Source: Tannockella sp964369175
GTDB taxonomy: Bacteria; Bacillota_I; Bacilli_A; Erysipelotrichales; Coprobacillaceae
NCBI GenBank assembly: GCA_964369175.1
Contig: CAYJEM010000028.1
Coordinates: forward strand, 1 to 23,799
Length of the DNA: 23,799 bases
Direction: 5' to 3'
Shown: piece after piece, positions 1 to 10,134 of the stretch
Layout of the letters: each line of letters opens with the position of its first letter
Numbering within the stretch: position 1 is the stretch's first letter
Notes under the pieces: model-generated
What the model saw: the letters and a program-made list of their open reading frames with translations, nothing else
Databases searched by the model: none
Told to the model about the DNA's origin: nothing
Program-made: the position numbers and the translations under genes

Positions 1-25
1 ACTATTCGTTACTAACCCTAATATT

Positions 26-1438
26 TTACTTATTAAAAATAGAAATATATTCTTGTGCACTGTTTTTCCAATCCATTTTTGCAGTCATGGCTTGTTTAAC
101 AAGTAAGCTCCATACTTCTGTATCTTGATATACTTCAATTGCATATCTAATGGTATCCATCATTTCATGTGCATTATAATTTGCAAACCCAAATCCAGTA
201 CCAGCATTAGTGTATTTATTATAGTTTTGGACAGTGTCTTTTAAACCACCTGTTTCACGAACGATTGGAAGAGTTCCATAACGCATTGACATCATTTGCG
301 AAAGACCACAAGGTTCAAATAACGATGGCATTAAGAAAATATCACATGCACTATAAATACGACAAGATAACCCAAAGTTATATTGCAAAGATAATGCAAA
401 ATTCTCTGGATATTTATCTGCAAAATATTTAAATGCTTCTTCATATTGGTAATCACCAGCACCTAACAATACTACTTGTACATCTTCACTCAATAATTCA
501 TTCATTTGATTTAAGATTAAGTCGATTCCTTTTTGCCAAGTAAGACGAGTTACAATCCCAATTAATGGGACATCTTTGACTTCTAATCCCATTTCCTCTT
601 GTAACTTTGCCTTACATACAGCCTTATTTGCAACATCATCTATTGAAAAGTTTGCAACAATATTTGGATCAGTTTCTGGATTATTTACAACGTAATCAAT
701 TCCGTTAACAATTCCATATACATCATCTTTTCGATATTGTAAGATATATTGTAAACCTTCACCAAATTCATTTGTCATAATCTCTTTTGCATAAGTAGGA
801 GATACTGTTGTTATATGATTACTATAAGTAATTGCAGCCTTCATCATATTAAAACACTCATCATTACGTAAGTTACCATTAAAGTATAATTCATATGGTA
901 ACCCAAATAGTGTATCTATTAATCTAGGGTCTGCTTTTCCTTGATATGCAATATTATGAATTGTAAATATTGTTTTAATATTTTCATAATATGTATGATA
1001 CTGATATTTTTCATAGTATAAAGGAATAATCATCGCTGTTTGCCAGTCATGACAATGCAATACATCAACATCCAATTGTAAATGTGATATTAATTCCAAT
1101 ACTGCAAAATCAAAGAATGCAAACCTTTCATAATCATCATCATAACTATATAAACCAGGACGTTTGAAATAATCTTCATTATCAATAAAATAATAACGAA
1201 TACCATCTTTTTCTGTAGTAAATACACCACAGTATTTTTTATGCCATCCCATATAAATATCGTAGTCTGTTACATACTCTAATTCTTTAATCCCTTTGAT
1301 ATCTTGATACATTGGAAGGACAACAGTACAACTGTTTCCTTCTTCATGCAACGCTTGTGGTAATGAACCTAGTACATCTGCCAGTCCCCCACTTTTTATA
1401 AATGGTGCACATTCGCTAGTTGCCATTAAAATATTCAT
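26..1438 (-). CDS. glgA: Glycogen synthase (ADP-glucose type, GT5)
   Basis: Transfers glucose from ADP-glucose to the non-reducing end of alpha-1,4-glucan, the chain-elongation step of glycogen synthesis in the cytoplasm. The 470-residue length fits bacterial GlgA. The N-terminal K15-SGGLADV motif (K-x-G-G-L) is the ADP-glucose-binding signature of GT5. HCHDWQTA follows near residue 130, and the C-terminal Rossmann half carries SLFEPCGLSQ with the retaining-GT glutamate, then RETGGLKDTV. It is the last gene of the operon. Its ATG shares one base with the stop codon of glgD (TAATG), which indicates translational coupling, and AAGGGG lies just upstream inside glgD. Only 25 bases remain to the window edge, so the operon terminator is not visible. 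The assignment is secure from motifs and context. Confidence 0.97.
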   Translation of the reverse strand: MNILMATSECAPFIKSGGLADVLGSLPQALHEEGNSCTVVLPMYQDIKGIKELEYVTDYDIYMGWHKKYCGVFTTEKDGIRYYFIDNEDYFKRPGLYSYDDDYERFAFFDFAVLELISHLQLDVDVLHCHDWQTAMIIPLYYEKYQYHTYYENIKTIFTIHNIAYQGKADPRLIDTLFGLPYELYFNGNLRNDECFNMMKAAITYSNHITTVSPTYAKEIMTNEFGEGLQYILQYRKDDVYGIVNGIDYVVNNPETDPNIVANFSIDDVANKAVCKAKLQEEMGLEVKDVPLIGIVTRLTWQKGIDLILNQMNELLSEDVQVVLLGAGDYQYEEAFKYFADKYPENFALSLQYNFGLSCRIYSACDIFLMPSLFEPCGLSQMMSMRYGTLPIVRETGGLKDTVQNYNKYTNAGTGFGFANYNAHEMMDTIRYAIEVYQDTEVWSLLVKQAMTAKMDWKNSAQEYISIFNK

Positions 1439-2547
1439 TAAACAACATCCCCTTCTTTAATATATAGTGGTTCAGTTGCTGTTCCTTTTAATTCTTTACA
1501 TACTTCTACTTTACTATTTTTGTCAATAATGACATTTTCTAAATAAGCACCTTCACATACTGTTGATCCAGTAAAGATGATACAGTTTTTAACAACTGCA
1601 TTTTTACCAATAATTACATTACGACCAATAATACTGTTATCTACTGTTCCATCAATAATTGCCCCATTAGCTACAATTCCACGTTCAATCTTCGAATTAG
1701 AAAGATACTTTGATGGTGGTGTATCACTAGTACGAGTATAAATTCCCCAATTTGATTTAAACACTTGGCTAAATACATCTAAATTCAAGAAATCTAAAGA
1801 TGTTTTAAAGAATCCTTCCATTGAATGAATCCCTCTAGCAAACCCTTTATATTCGTAACTATCAATTGATTCTTCATCACATAAATATGACAAGATATCA
1901 GCTAGTGTAAAGAATGTACTAATTGCATTGGCTTTTTTTATAATCTTATCTAAATAATCCATACTAATTACATAAGTTTGTAAAGCGATTTTTCTCTTTG
2001 AAAAATTCCCTTTATTCTTAACCATTTTAGTAACTTTTCCTGCATCAGTTTCAATATAATATTCACCAATGAATTCTTTATCACAATCATCAACCTCTTT
2101 GTAAACAACAGTTACTTTAGAACCATTTTTCTCATGTTGTCTAACAACCGCATTATAATCCATCGTTGTTAAAATATGTGCTGGTGCAAATACTACATAA
2201 TCTGCCTTACTCTTTTTAAAGAAATCAATATTTTCAATAATATTATTTATATCATGATTATAGTGTGGATTATTAGCATACATTTCATTATATAATAATG
2301 AAAGTCCACCAGACTTTGAATTTAAGTTCCAATAGTTACCAGAACCTAAGTGTTTAAATAATGAACGTGGTTTTTCTTTGATTAAAATCCCAACCATATC
2401 AATATTTGAATTTGACATATTTGATAATACAAAGTCAACTAAAGCATAACGACCTAAAAAGCTTACAGAGGCTACAGGTCTTTTTCTTGTTAATTCTCCA
2501 AAACTTACTTCACTATGTAAGTTTACAACACCGATTGTTTTTGGCAT
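1438..2547 (-). CDS. glgD: GlgD, non-catalytic glucose-1-phosphate adenylyltransferase subunit
   Basis: A 369-residue homologue of GlgC that forms a hetero-oligomer with it in Bacillota. It is known in that lineage to modulate ADP-glucose pyrophosphorylase activity rather than catalyse alone. The nucleotide-binding loop is lost: where GlgC has AGGRGTRL, this protein reads NLHSEVSFGELTRKR. The later fold is kept, with a degenerate sugar-nucleotide transferase domain at about 1-260 and a C-terminal left-handed beta-helix at about 285-365 (hexapeptide-type repeats such as GAIIDGTV and SIIGRNVIIG). It sits 14 bp downstream of glgC and overlaps glgA by one base. The missing catalytic loop is normal for GlgD and is not a sign of decay. 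Confidence 0.96.
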   Translation of the reverse strand: MPKTIGVVNLHSEVSFGELTRKRPVASVSFLGRYALVDFVLSNMSNSNIDMVGILIKEKPRSLFKHLGSGNYWNLNSKSGGLSLLYNEMYANNPHYNHDINNIIENIDFFKKSKADYVVFAPAHILTTMDYNAVVRQHEKNGSKVTVVYKEVDDCDKEFIGEYYIETDAGKVTKMVKNKGNFSKRKIALQTYVISMDYLDKIIKKANAISTFFTLADILSYLCDEESIDSYEYKGFARGIHSMEGFFKTSLDFLNLDVFSQVFKSNWGIYTRTSDTPPSKYLSNSKIERGIVANGAIIDGTVDNSIIGRNVIIGKNAVVKNCIIFTGSTVCEGAYLENVIIDKNSKVEVCKELKGTATEPLYIKEGDVV

Positions 2548-2561
2548 ATCTATTCTCCCCC

Positions 2562-3683
2562 TTAATTATTAGAAACCAATTTCACATCTTTTGCTTCTTT
2601 ATTAATGACTGTTCCTGCTTTTACAACAACACCTTCATCAATAATTGATTTATATACCTGGGCTCCTTCTTCAATTAATGCTCCTGGCATAATAACAGAA
2701 TCAACGATTTTAGCACCAGCACCAACATGTACACTATCAAATAATACTGATCCTTCTACCTCGCCATCAATAATACATCCTTGGGTAACCATTGAATTTA
2801 CAACATTCCCTTGGTAACTAATTATTTGTGGATAACTATTTGTATCACTAGTATAAATTTTCCAATCTTTTTTAAAGTTATATAAATCTAAAGATTCATC
2901 ACTTAATAAATCAATATTGGCTTGCCATAAACTTTCAACTGTACCAACATCTTTCCAATATCCTGCATATTCATATGCAAACATTTTTTTGCCATCATTT
3001 AACATATTCGGGATAATGTTCATACCAAAGTCATGCTTACTATTTTCATCGGCAGCATCAGCAACTAAGTATTTCTTTAACTCACTATATGTAAAGATAT
3101 AAATCCCCATTGATGCTAATGTTGATTTTGGATGCTCTGGTTTTTCTTCAAATTCATAAATTGTAAAATCATCATTTACATTCATAATCCCAAAACGACT
3201 TGCTTCCTCCATCGATACATTCAATACTGCAATTGTACAATCTGCTTTTTCTTTTTTGTGAACACGTAACATCTTTTCATAATCCATCTTGTAAATATGA
3301 TCCCCGGATAAGATAAGAACATATTCAGGTGAATGTTCATCAAGATAACTAAGATTTTGATAAATAGCATCCGCCGTACCTACATACCAAGTTGCACCAA
3401 CTTCCCCTCTTTCACGAGCAGGTAAATTTGCTGCTGAAGACTTTGAACCACTAAGCCCCCATTTAACACCAGAACCTACATATGAACCAAGTAATACTGA
3501 TTCATATTGCGTCAATACTCCCACTGTATCAATTCCTGAATTGGCACAGTTACTAAGTGGAAAATCAATAATACGATATTTTCCTCCAAAATACACAGCA
3601 GGTTTTGCGACTTTTGCTGTTAAAGCTTCTAGTCTCGTTCCTCTTCCACCTGCTAAAATCATTGCCACTGTTTCTTTAGACAT
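2562..3683 (-). CDS. glgC: Glucose-1-phosphate adenylyltransferase, catalytic subunit
   Basis: Makes ADP-glucose and pyrophosphate from ATP and glucose-1-phosphate, the committing step of bacterial glycogen synthesis. The 373-residue protein has the nucleotidyltransferase loop GGRGTRL at 12-18, followed by KVAKPAV, GTADA at 102-106, SGDHIYKMDY at 126-135 with the metal-binding Asp, EEKP at 179-182, and SMGIYIF at 191-197. The C-terminus (about 280-373) is a left-handed beta-helix. The gene lies 13 bp downstream of pulA and 14 bp upstream of glgD, with a GGGAG-type ribosome binding site before the ATG. All catalytic signatures are intact, in contrast to GlgD next door. Confidence 0.97.
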   Translation of the reverse strand: MSKETVAMILAGGRGTRLEALTAKVAKPAVYFGGKYRIIDFPLSNCANSGIDTVGVLTQYESVLLGSYVGSGVKWGLSGSKSSAANLPARERGEVGATWYVGTADAIYQNLSYLDEHSPEYVLILSGDHIYKMDYEKMLRVHKKEKADCTIAVLNVSMEEASRFGIMNVNDDFTIYEFEEKPEHPKSTLASMGIYIFTYSELKKYLVADAADENSKHDFGMNIIPNMLNDGKKMFAYEYAGYWKDVGTVESLWQANIDLLSDESLDLYNFKKDWKIYTSDTNSYPQIISYQGNVVNSMVTQGCIIDGEVEGSVLFDSVHVGAGAKIVDSVIMPGALIEEGAQVYKSIIDEGVVVKAGTVINKEAKDVKLVSNN

Positions 3684-3696
3684 ATTCTTTCTCCCT

Positions 3697-5775
3697 TCAT
3701 TTTGTTACATCTAAAACGACAACACTATATGGTGATAATAACAATTGTTCATCCTCTTCTACCGTCTCCTTGCAAGAAGACAACGCTACTTGTAAGTCAC
3801 CTAATGGGAATGTTGTAACATACCCCTTTAAGTTACATACAATAACAATTCTTTCATCTTCATCATTAAATTCAACAATGCACTGCATTGCATCATTTTG
3901 ATGTATAGAAATATTGTTTACATCATAGCTTCTTAAAATTGGATGCTGCCCTCTATAGCTAATCAATTGTTTCACCCAGTGTACTTCTGCTAAAAAATAA
4001 TCTTTATACTCCCAATCTATTCCATTAATACCATCACCTGCATTATACGAGTTTTCATTACCTTTTTTTGTACGACAAAATTCTTGTCCACTATGTATAA
4101 ATGTAGTACCTGGCAATAGTATTAAAATTGCATTTAAAATACTTTGTCTCTTGACTGCTTCTGACTGCTCTTGTTTTAAATAATATGTTAAATAATCAAA
4201 TAATGTCATGTTATCATGACACGCTATATAATTGATTGATTGTTCAATTGGTAGTCTTTGAATTCTATCAACGAACATTCTTCGAAAGGCATCGAAGGAA
4301 CCATTATTTCCAGAAAAATATCCTATATTTTGATAATCATATTGATTGGGACCTTTAATAACATTTCTAAAATAATCATTAAAGAATCCTACTGTTGGTA
4401 ACGCATCAAAGTTATCTAACATTGCTTTTTTACTTTCTAAAAGCATTGTTGGCATATTCCATCCTTCACCATATATTAGAAAATACGGATTTTTTTCTAA
4501 ACATGTTGATGCAATTTCATCCATTGTATCAACATCTAATATTCCCATCAAATCAAATCGAAATCCATCAACTCCATAAATATCTTGCCAGCGTTTGGAC
4601 ATATCTACTAAATACTTACGCACCATTAAACTAGCACTATTTATATCATTCGAACAAAATGAACCATTAGACATAATACCTTTATCATCATTTCTAAAAT
4701 AATAGTAAGGAACTAATGTCTGAAAACTTGAACGTTTAACATCGTAAACATGATTAAATACTAAATCCATAACAACGTGAAGATCATGATGATGACAAGT
4801 GTTAATCATCTCGATGCATTCATTAATACGTTTATATGGATCTTTGGGATTAATACAATACATTCCTTCAACAACACCAAAGTGTTCAGGATCATAACCC
4901 CAATTATATAAATCCACTTCTTGAGTTTCATCTACACTCGTAAAATCATGAATCGGCATTAATTGGATATGACTAACTCCTAAATCTAAGAGATAGTCAA
5001 AACCAACATGATGTCCTTTTGATGATGTAAGTCCTTTTTTGGTAAAAGATTCAAACGTTCCTGGATGTTCAACATCCAATAAACTTGTAAAATCACGGAT
5101 ACTAGTTTCATAAATAATTGCATCTGCCTTATCTACCTTAGACTTGGTTTCTGTTTTCTTAGTAATCTTTTCTAAATCAATTACACAACTGTAACGACCA
5201 TTTTCACTACTACTATATCCATACGGATCTACACATGCAGAGTAGTTTCGACCATTGTGTGATACAACATAATTGTAATTACAACCATCTAAATCATCTT
5301 CAACAGTCACTTCATAAATACTTCCGGTTCTTTTCATTTGCTTTGTGTGTATTTCATCATTTTTAATGTATTCAAGATATACCCTACAAGCTAATGGTGT
5401 CCATACTTTAAAAGTTGTCTTCTCTTTTGTGTAATATGATCCTAAATCATCATCAGTATATGCATAATACGTATCAAATAATGGATCATTAACTATTCCT
5501 CTTGGTTCTAATGAACGAACTAGACCATAATTATTTCTAATTTCATAGGCATAGCCCAACTTTACTTCATCAACTTTAAGAAAATATACATGGGTATTAT
5601 CTCTTTGAAATGATTCGTCAATTTGTAATACTTCAACCGTTTGTGTGTCAACGTTAACTAGATAAAACGCTGATACATTTCCTTGATAGTAGTTACAATC
5701 TACGTACACACAAATTCTATCTACCCGATCCAAAAATGCTACCATTAAATCTAACTGCCCCATAAATCTATCCAT
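3697..5775 (-). CDS. pulA: Type I pullulanase / glycogen debranching enzyme (GH13)
   Basis: Hydrolyses alpha-1,6 branch points, here probably in cytoplasmic glycogen or limit dextrins left by GlgP. The 692-residue protein has no signal peptide, so it is intracellular. A variable N-terminal domain (about 1-110) precedes a CBM48-like domain (about 115-195) and the GH13 barrel. YNWGYDP at 290-296 is diagnostic of type I pullulanases. Barrel motifs are MDLVFNHVY (336-344), DGFRFD with nucleophile D408, YGEGW with acid/base E437, and ACHDN with D521; NSYNAGDGINGIDW follows. It is preceded by AAGGAG five bases before the ATG and lies 27 bp downstream of glgP. Position between glgP and glgC suggests a debranching role in glycogen turnover rather than dietary pullulan use. 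Substrate preference cannot be read from sequence. Confidence 0.93.
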   Translation of the reverse strand: MDRFMGQLDLMVAFLDRVDRICVYVDCNYYQGNVSAFYLVNVDTQTVEVLQIDESFQRDNTHVYFLKVDEVKLGYAYEIRNNYGLVRSLEPRGIVNDPLFDTYYAYTDDDLGSYYTKEKTTFKVWTPLACRVYLEYIKNDEIHTKQMKRTGSIYEVTVEDDLDGCNYNYVVSHNGRNYSACVDPYGYSSSENGRYSCVIDLEKITKKTETKSKVDKADAIIYETSIRDFTSLLDVEHPGTFESFTKKGLTSSKGHHVGFDYLLDLGVSHIQLMPIHDFTSVDETQEVDLYNWGYDPEHFGVVEGMYCINPKDPYKRINECIEMINTCHHHDLHVVMDLVFNHVYDVKRSSFQTLVPYYYFRNDDKGIMSNGSFCSNDINSASLMVRKYLVDMSKRWQDIYGVDGFRFDLMGILDVDTMDEIASTCLEKNPYFLIYGEGWNMPTMLLESKKAMLDNFDALPTVGFFNDYFRNVIKGPNQYDYQNIGYFSGNNGSFDAFRRMFVDRIQRLPIEQSINYIACHDNMTLFDYLTYYLKQEQSEAVKRQSILNAILILLPGTTFIHSGQEFCRTKKGNENSYNAGDGINGIDWEYKDYFLAEVHWVKQLISYRGQHPILRSYDVNNISIHQNDAMQCIVEFNDEDERIVIVCNLKGYVTTFPLGDLQVALSSCKETVEEDEQLLLSPYSVVVLDVTK

Positions 5776-5802
5776 AAGAGCTCCTTTATTGACTACTATA
5801 TT

Positions 5803-8199
5803 CTATTCATCAATTTTTTTAATATGCCAGATTTCATGTGCATATTGTTCAATTGTTCGATCTGATGAGAAATATCCAGACTTTGCAATATTTATTAAAC
5901 AACTTCTTGCAAAAGCTGATTGATCACGATACATTCTTTCAACTTGATCTTGTGCACGAACATAATCATCAAAATCTTTTAGTAAGAAATACTGATCATT
6001 GTAATTCATTAATTCTTCAAAAATAACTCTAAATTCTTCTGGAGAAGTACCCCACATACCGCTGATAAGTGAATCAATTACATATTTTATACGAATATCG
6101 TTTTGATAGTATTCCCATGAACGATACGTATTTGAACACGCAAGTTCTTGTACTTCTTCTTCAGACATTCCAAAGATAATACTATTTTCATCACCAACTA
6201 AACCATGAATTTCAACATTTGCACCATCCATTGTTCCTAGTGTCAATGCACCATTCATCATTAGCTTCATATTTCCCGTTCCACTTGCTTCTTTACCAGC
6301 AGTTGATATCTGTTGTGAAATATTTGCTGCTGGGATAATTTTTTCAGCTAGCGTTACCCCATAGTTTTCAATAAATACGACTTTAATATATTTTGATACT
6401 TCAGGGTCATTATTAATTGTTGCTGCAACACTATTTATTAGTTTAATAACCTTTTTAGCAAAAAAGTATGAAGGTGCAGCCTTAGCTCCAAATACAAATG
6501 TACGTGGATATGGTTTTTTATCTGGATTTTGTTTGCATTCTAGGTATAAATGGATGATATACATCACATTTAATAATTGACGTTTGTATCCATGAAGTCG
6601 CTTGATTTGAATATCAAAAATAGAATCTGTATCAATAACAATACCATTATGTTCTTGAATATACTTTGCAAGTTCTACTTTCTTCTTTACCTTCATTGAT
6701 AAAAATTTTTCTTGAACTACTGGATCGTCTACATACTCCATTAACTTTTCTAATTTTTCTGGATGATATATCCACTCATTGCCAATCGTTTCATCTAACA
6801 AGTTAGCTAATGGTCGATTGCAATATTGTAACCAACGACGGTGCGTTACACCATTTGTCTTATTATTGAATTTATAAGGATATAACCTTGCAAATGCAGC
6901 CATTTCACGTTCTTTTAGTAAGTCAGAGTGGATACGAGCAACCCCGTTAACACTAAAACTCCCTACAACCGCTAAGTGTGCCATGTGTACTTGACCATCT
7001 TTTAAAATTAACACTTGTTGTAAGATACCTTCATCATTACCGGTACATTCTTTTACAAAACCTACAAAGCGACGATTTATCTCTTCAACAATCATATAAA
7101 TACGTGGTAACAATCCTCTAAATATATCAATTGGCCACTTTTCTAATGCCTCACTTAATAATGTATGGTTTGTGTAGGCCATTGATAACCTAACAATTTC
7201 CCATGCATCTTCCCACTCATACATATATTCATCAACAAGAATTCTCATAAACTCTGGAATTGCTAGTACTGGATGCGTGTCATTTAACTGAATTGTATGA
7301 TACTCTGCAAAATTATCTAGTGTGCCTTTTCTTGATAGATGTTTTTTGATAATTGCTTGCAATCCTGCCGACACAAAGAAATACTGTTGCTTTAAACGTA
7401 ATATTTTACCTGCTGGTGTCGTATCATCAGGATATAACGTTTGACATATCTCACTAACTTCCTGACTATATGTTCTAAAATCTTTGTTTACAAGTAATCC
7501 ATCACTTACTTCAGCATCCCACAAGCGCAGTGTATTAACGATTTTTGCATCCTTTCCAATAATTGGAACATCATATGGTATAGCAATTACTTTCTCTGCA
7601 TTAACATGTTCAAACTTTCCTGTTATGTCGTTATAGATAACATTCCCCCAAAATGATACTTCCGTCTGGTATTTTACCTTACGTACTTCCCATTGGTTTG
7701 TAATGTGCATCCATTGATCTGGAATTTCTACTTGATATCCATCAATAATCTTTTGTTTAAATAAACCATATTGGTAACGGATTGTGTTCCCATGCCCTGC
7801 ATATCCAAGTGATGCAAGTGAATCTAGGAAACATGCTGCAAGTCTTCCTAACCCCCCATTTCCAAGTCCAGGATCACTTTCAAGCTCCTCTAATTCATTT
7901 AAATCGATTCCTAGTTCTCCTAATGCTTCACCTACAAAATCATAAATTCCTAAGTTCATTAAATTATTTGTAAGTAAACGCCCTATTAAAAATTCCATTG
8001 AAAAATAATACATTTGTTTCTTTTGTTGTTCTTTAATCTCAATTTTAGAGCGTGACCAGTCGTCTGCTACTGCTTGACGGATTAGTAGTTCCAAAGTTAC
8101 GAATTGTTCTGTAATGTGTGATTTCTCTAATGGGATTCCATAATTAAATAAAATCAAATCACGATATTTCTTTTTGAAATCTTCTTTATTAGTAAACAT
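5803..8199 (-). CDS. glgP: Glycogen/maltodextrin phosphorylase (GT35)
   Basis: Releases glucose-1-phosphate from the non-reducing ends of alpha-1,4-glucan by phosphorolysis, using pyridoxal phosphate. The 798-residue length is typical. Visible signatures are MYYFSMEFLIGR near the N-terminus, GLGNGGLGRLAACFLDS at about 110-126, the RLHGYKRQLLN stretch, and EASGTGNMK with the PLP lysine at K645. The ATG lies 3 bp after the glgB stop codon, and its ribosome binding site (AAGAGG) is inside the end of glgB, so translation is probably coupled. In E. coli, HPr is known to bind glycogen phosphorylase and alter its activity. That makes the HPr-like gene upstream of this operon noteworthy, though nothing in this sequence proves an interaction. 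Confidence 0.97.
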   Translation of the reverse strand: MFTNKEDFKKKYRDLILFNYGIPLEKSHITEQFVTLELLIRQAVADDWSRSKIEIKEQQKKQMYYFSMEFLIGRLLTNNLMNLGIYDFVGEALGELGIDLNELEELESDPGLGNGGLGRLAACFLDSLASLGYAGHGNTIRYQYGLFKQKIIDGYQVEIPDQWMHITNQWEVRKVKYQTEVSFWGNVIYNDITGKFEHVNAEKVIAIPYDVPIIGKDAKIVNTLRLWDAEVSDGLLVNKDFRTYSQEVSEICQTLYPDDTTPAGKILRLKQQYFFVSAGLQAIIKKHLSRKGTLDNFAEYHTIQLNDTHPVLAIPEFMRILVDEYMYEWEDAWEIVRLSMAYTNHTLLSEALEKWPIDIFRGLLPRIYMIVEEINRRFVGFVKECTGNDEGILQQVLILKDGQVHMAHLAVVGSFSVNGVARIHSDLLKEREMAAFARLYPYKFNNKTNGVTHRRWLQYCNRPLANLLDETIGNEWIYHPEKLEKLMEYVDDPVVQEKFLSMKVKKKVELAKYIQEHNGIVIDTDSIFDIQIKRLHGYKRQLLNVMYIIHLYLECKQNPDKKPYPRTFVFGAKAAPSYFFAKKVIKLINSVAATINNDPEVSKYIKVVFIENYGVTLAEKIIPAANISQQISTAGKEASGTGNMKLMMNGALTLGTMDGANVEIHGLVGDENSIIFGMSEEEVQELACSNTYRSWEYYQNDIRIKYVIDSLISGMWGTSPEEFRVIFEELMNYNDQYFLLKDFDDYVRAQDQVERMYRDQSAFARSCLINIAKSGYFSSDRTIEQYAHEIWHIKKIDE

Positions 8200-8202
8200 A
8201 GT

Positions 8203-10050
8203 TTATACCTCTTCTTTTAGTTGAAATAATACACTTGAAAATGGCGCAAGCGATACCGCAATAACATCTTGATCATGATAGTGCGTATGTTTCGTTGTTT
8301 CAATTTCATCTTGTGGAAAATAATTTTTACCTGAGTACTTTACATCATCACTATTTAGTACTTGTTTAAATATACCTCTACGATGAACTGGTACAAGATA
8401 TCCTTGATGACAATTTTCTGTAAAATTCATTACAACAACATAATATTTTCCATCATAATCTTGTCTTTGGTATGCAAATACACTTTGTTGATGATCATCA
8501 ACAACTAACCATTGGAAAGTATCATGATAATAATCATATTGATAGAATGCTGGCTCTTGATTTATGATTGCATTTAAATCTTTAACAAATGTATGATAAG
8601 CATCATGAATTGGATACTTTAAGATATTCCACCCTAATGCATGTTTTTCATCCCACTCCTTGTATTCACCAAACTCATTTGCCATGAAATTTAATTTTTT
8701 ACCTGGATGAGTCATCATATACATAGATAACGTTCTAAGTTGAGCAAATTTTTGTTCATGAGTCCCATATATCTTATCAACAATTGTTCCTTTTGAATGA
8801 ACCACTTCATCATGTGAAAATGGTAGAATATAATTTTCTCCATAAAAGTAAGCCATTGAAAATGTCATTAAGTGATGATTATATTGACGATGATATGGAT
8901 CAAGTGACATATACTTTAGTGTATCATTCATCCATCCTAAATCCCATTTATAATCAAAACCTAAACCACCAATACTTGGATCACGGGTTACTTGTGGATA
9001 ATCTGATGAGTCTTCTGCAATTAACATAACTCCATTGCAACGTTCATTAATTTTACTGTTCATCGACTTCATAAAGTAAATCGCGCCATCATTGGTACCA
9101 CAATCCTTTTTACCAAAGTTATAAATTAAATGACTTATGGCATCAAAGCGAATTCCATCAACGTGGAATTGTTCAATCCAATAATATACTGCTGACATCA
9201 TAAAGCTTCGTACTTCATTTCTACCCAAATCAAAGTAAACACTATCCCATTCTGTATATCTTCGATTGATGTCTGGATATTCATATACACAGCCACCATC
9301 AAACATATATAATCCATGAGCATCTTTTACATAATGCACTGGAACAAAATCCATGATTATTCCAATATTTTCTTTATGACATTCATTAATAAAATAACGT
9401 AGTTCATCAGCACTTCCATATCTTGATGTAGGACTAAAGTATCCCGTTGCTTGATAACCCCAAGAACCATCAAATGGATGTTCTAACAATGGTAAAATTT
9501 CAATGTGAGTGTACCCCATATCTTTTACATAAGGAATGATTTTTGAAGCAAGTTCCTTATAACTATAGTATACACCATCTTCCTCTTCTGTGAAATCTTT
9601 TATCATGTCCCAAGAACCAAAGTGCATTTCATAGATGTTCATTGGTTTTTCAAAATTTTTATCACGACTTTCCATCCAATCACTATCACTATATGTAAAG
9701 CTATCTAGCACTTCAACCACCGAAGCAGTTGCCGGGCGAATTTCACTATAAAAAGCATAGGGATCAGCTTTCATTATTACTTCATCATAACTTGTTGTAA
9801 TTGCATATTTATAACAACATCCAACATTGCATTCTGGAATGAAAATATTCCATACCGACTCATTAATCTTTTCCATTTGATGAACTGTTTTATCCCAATT
9901 ATTAAAATCTCCTACAACACTTAAAGATTTAGCATTTGGTGCATAAGTAGTAAAACGTACCCCACCTTCTTCTTTGTGTGCACCAAATATTCGATACGCC
10001 TCTAAGCAATTCCCTTCATAAAACAAATGCAATAAAAAATTATCAATCAC
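8203..10050 (-). CDS. glgB: 1,4-alpha-glucan branching enzyme, GTG start
   Basis: Moves a short alpha-1,4-glucan segment to a 6-hydroxyl to create alpha-1,6 branches in glycogen. I place the start at a GTG (10050), eight bases after GGGGAGG, giving 615 residues. The frame is open further to an ATG at 10119, but those extra 23 codons would be encoded by a terminator hairpin and contain no family sequence. Domains are a CBM48 early (about 20-95, with WNIFIPE), then the GH13 barrel with YEMHFGSW, GSWGYQATGYFSPTSRYG, DFVPVHYVKDAHGL, DGIRFD (D303), IAEDSSD (E346) and FSHDEVVH (D414), and a C-terminal beta domain. It is the first gene of the glycogen operon after the HPr-like gene. Confidence 0.95.
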   Translation of the reverse strand: MIDNFLLHLFYEGNCLEAYRIFGAHKEEGGVRFTTYAPNAKSLSVVGDFNNWDKTVHQMEKINESVWNIFIPECNVGCCYKYAITTSYDEVIMKADPYAFYSEIRPATASVVEVLDSFTYSDSDWMESRDKNFEKPMNIYEMHFGSWDMIKDFTEEEDGVYYSYKELASKIIPYVKDMGYTHIEILPLLEHPFDGSWGYQATGYFSPTSRYGSADELRYFINECHKENIGIIMDFVPVHYVKDAHGLYMFDGGCVYEYPDINRRYTEWDSVYFDLGRNEVRSFMMSAVYYWIEQFHVDGIRFDAISHLIYNFGKKDCGTNDGAIYFMKSMNSKINERCNGVMLIAEDSSDYPQVTRDPSIGGLGFDYKWDLGWMNDTLKYMSLDPYHRQYNHHLMTFSMAYFYGENYILPFSHDEVVHSKGTIVDKIYGTHEQKFAQLRTLSMYMMTHPGKKLNFMANEFGEYKEWDEKHALGWNILKYPIHDAYHTFVKDLNAIINQEPAFYQYDYYHDTFQWLVVDDHQQSVFAYQRQDYDGKYYVVVMNFTENCHQGYLVPVHRRGIFKQVLNSDDVKYSGKNYFPQDEIETTKHTHYHDQDVIAVSLAPFSSVLFQLKEEV

Positions 10051-10084
10051 AACGTCTTCCTCCCCATTACTTATTTGACATTTA

Positions 10085-10117
10085 AACAAAAGAAGGCTAA
10101 GAATCTTCCTAGCCTTC
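10085..10117 (-). terminator. Rho-independent terminator or attenuator between the HPr-like gene and glgB
   Basis: On the minus strand GAAGGCTA and TAGCCTTC (10110-10117 and 10092-10099) form an 8-bp stem, extended inward by GAA/TTC around one mismatch. TTTTGTTT follows. It lies 18 bp after the stop codon of the HPr-like gene and about 35 bp before the glgB start codon. I see no convincing promoter between it and glgB, so it may set the level of readthrough into the glycogen genes. Confidence 0.8.
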
Positions 10118-10134
10118 AACTTACTCTTTATGTA

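Noticed and set aside
1438..2547. glgD as a decayed or pseudogenised second glgC, because its catalytic loop is missing.
   Set aside because: GlgD is a known non-catalytic partner in Bacillota. The frame is intact, full length and in the expected operon position.
10051..10119. N-terminal extension of GlgB from an ATG at 10119.
   Set aside because: The extra 23 codons are made of a terminator hairpin and lack family similarity. A GTG at 10050 has GGGGAGG at ideal spacing.
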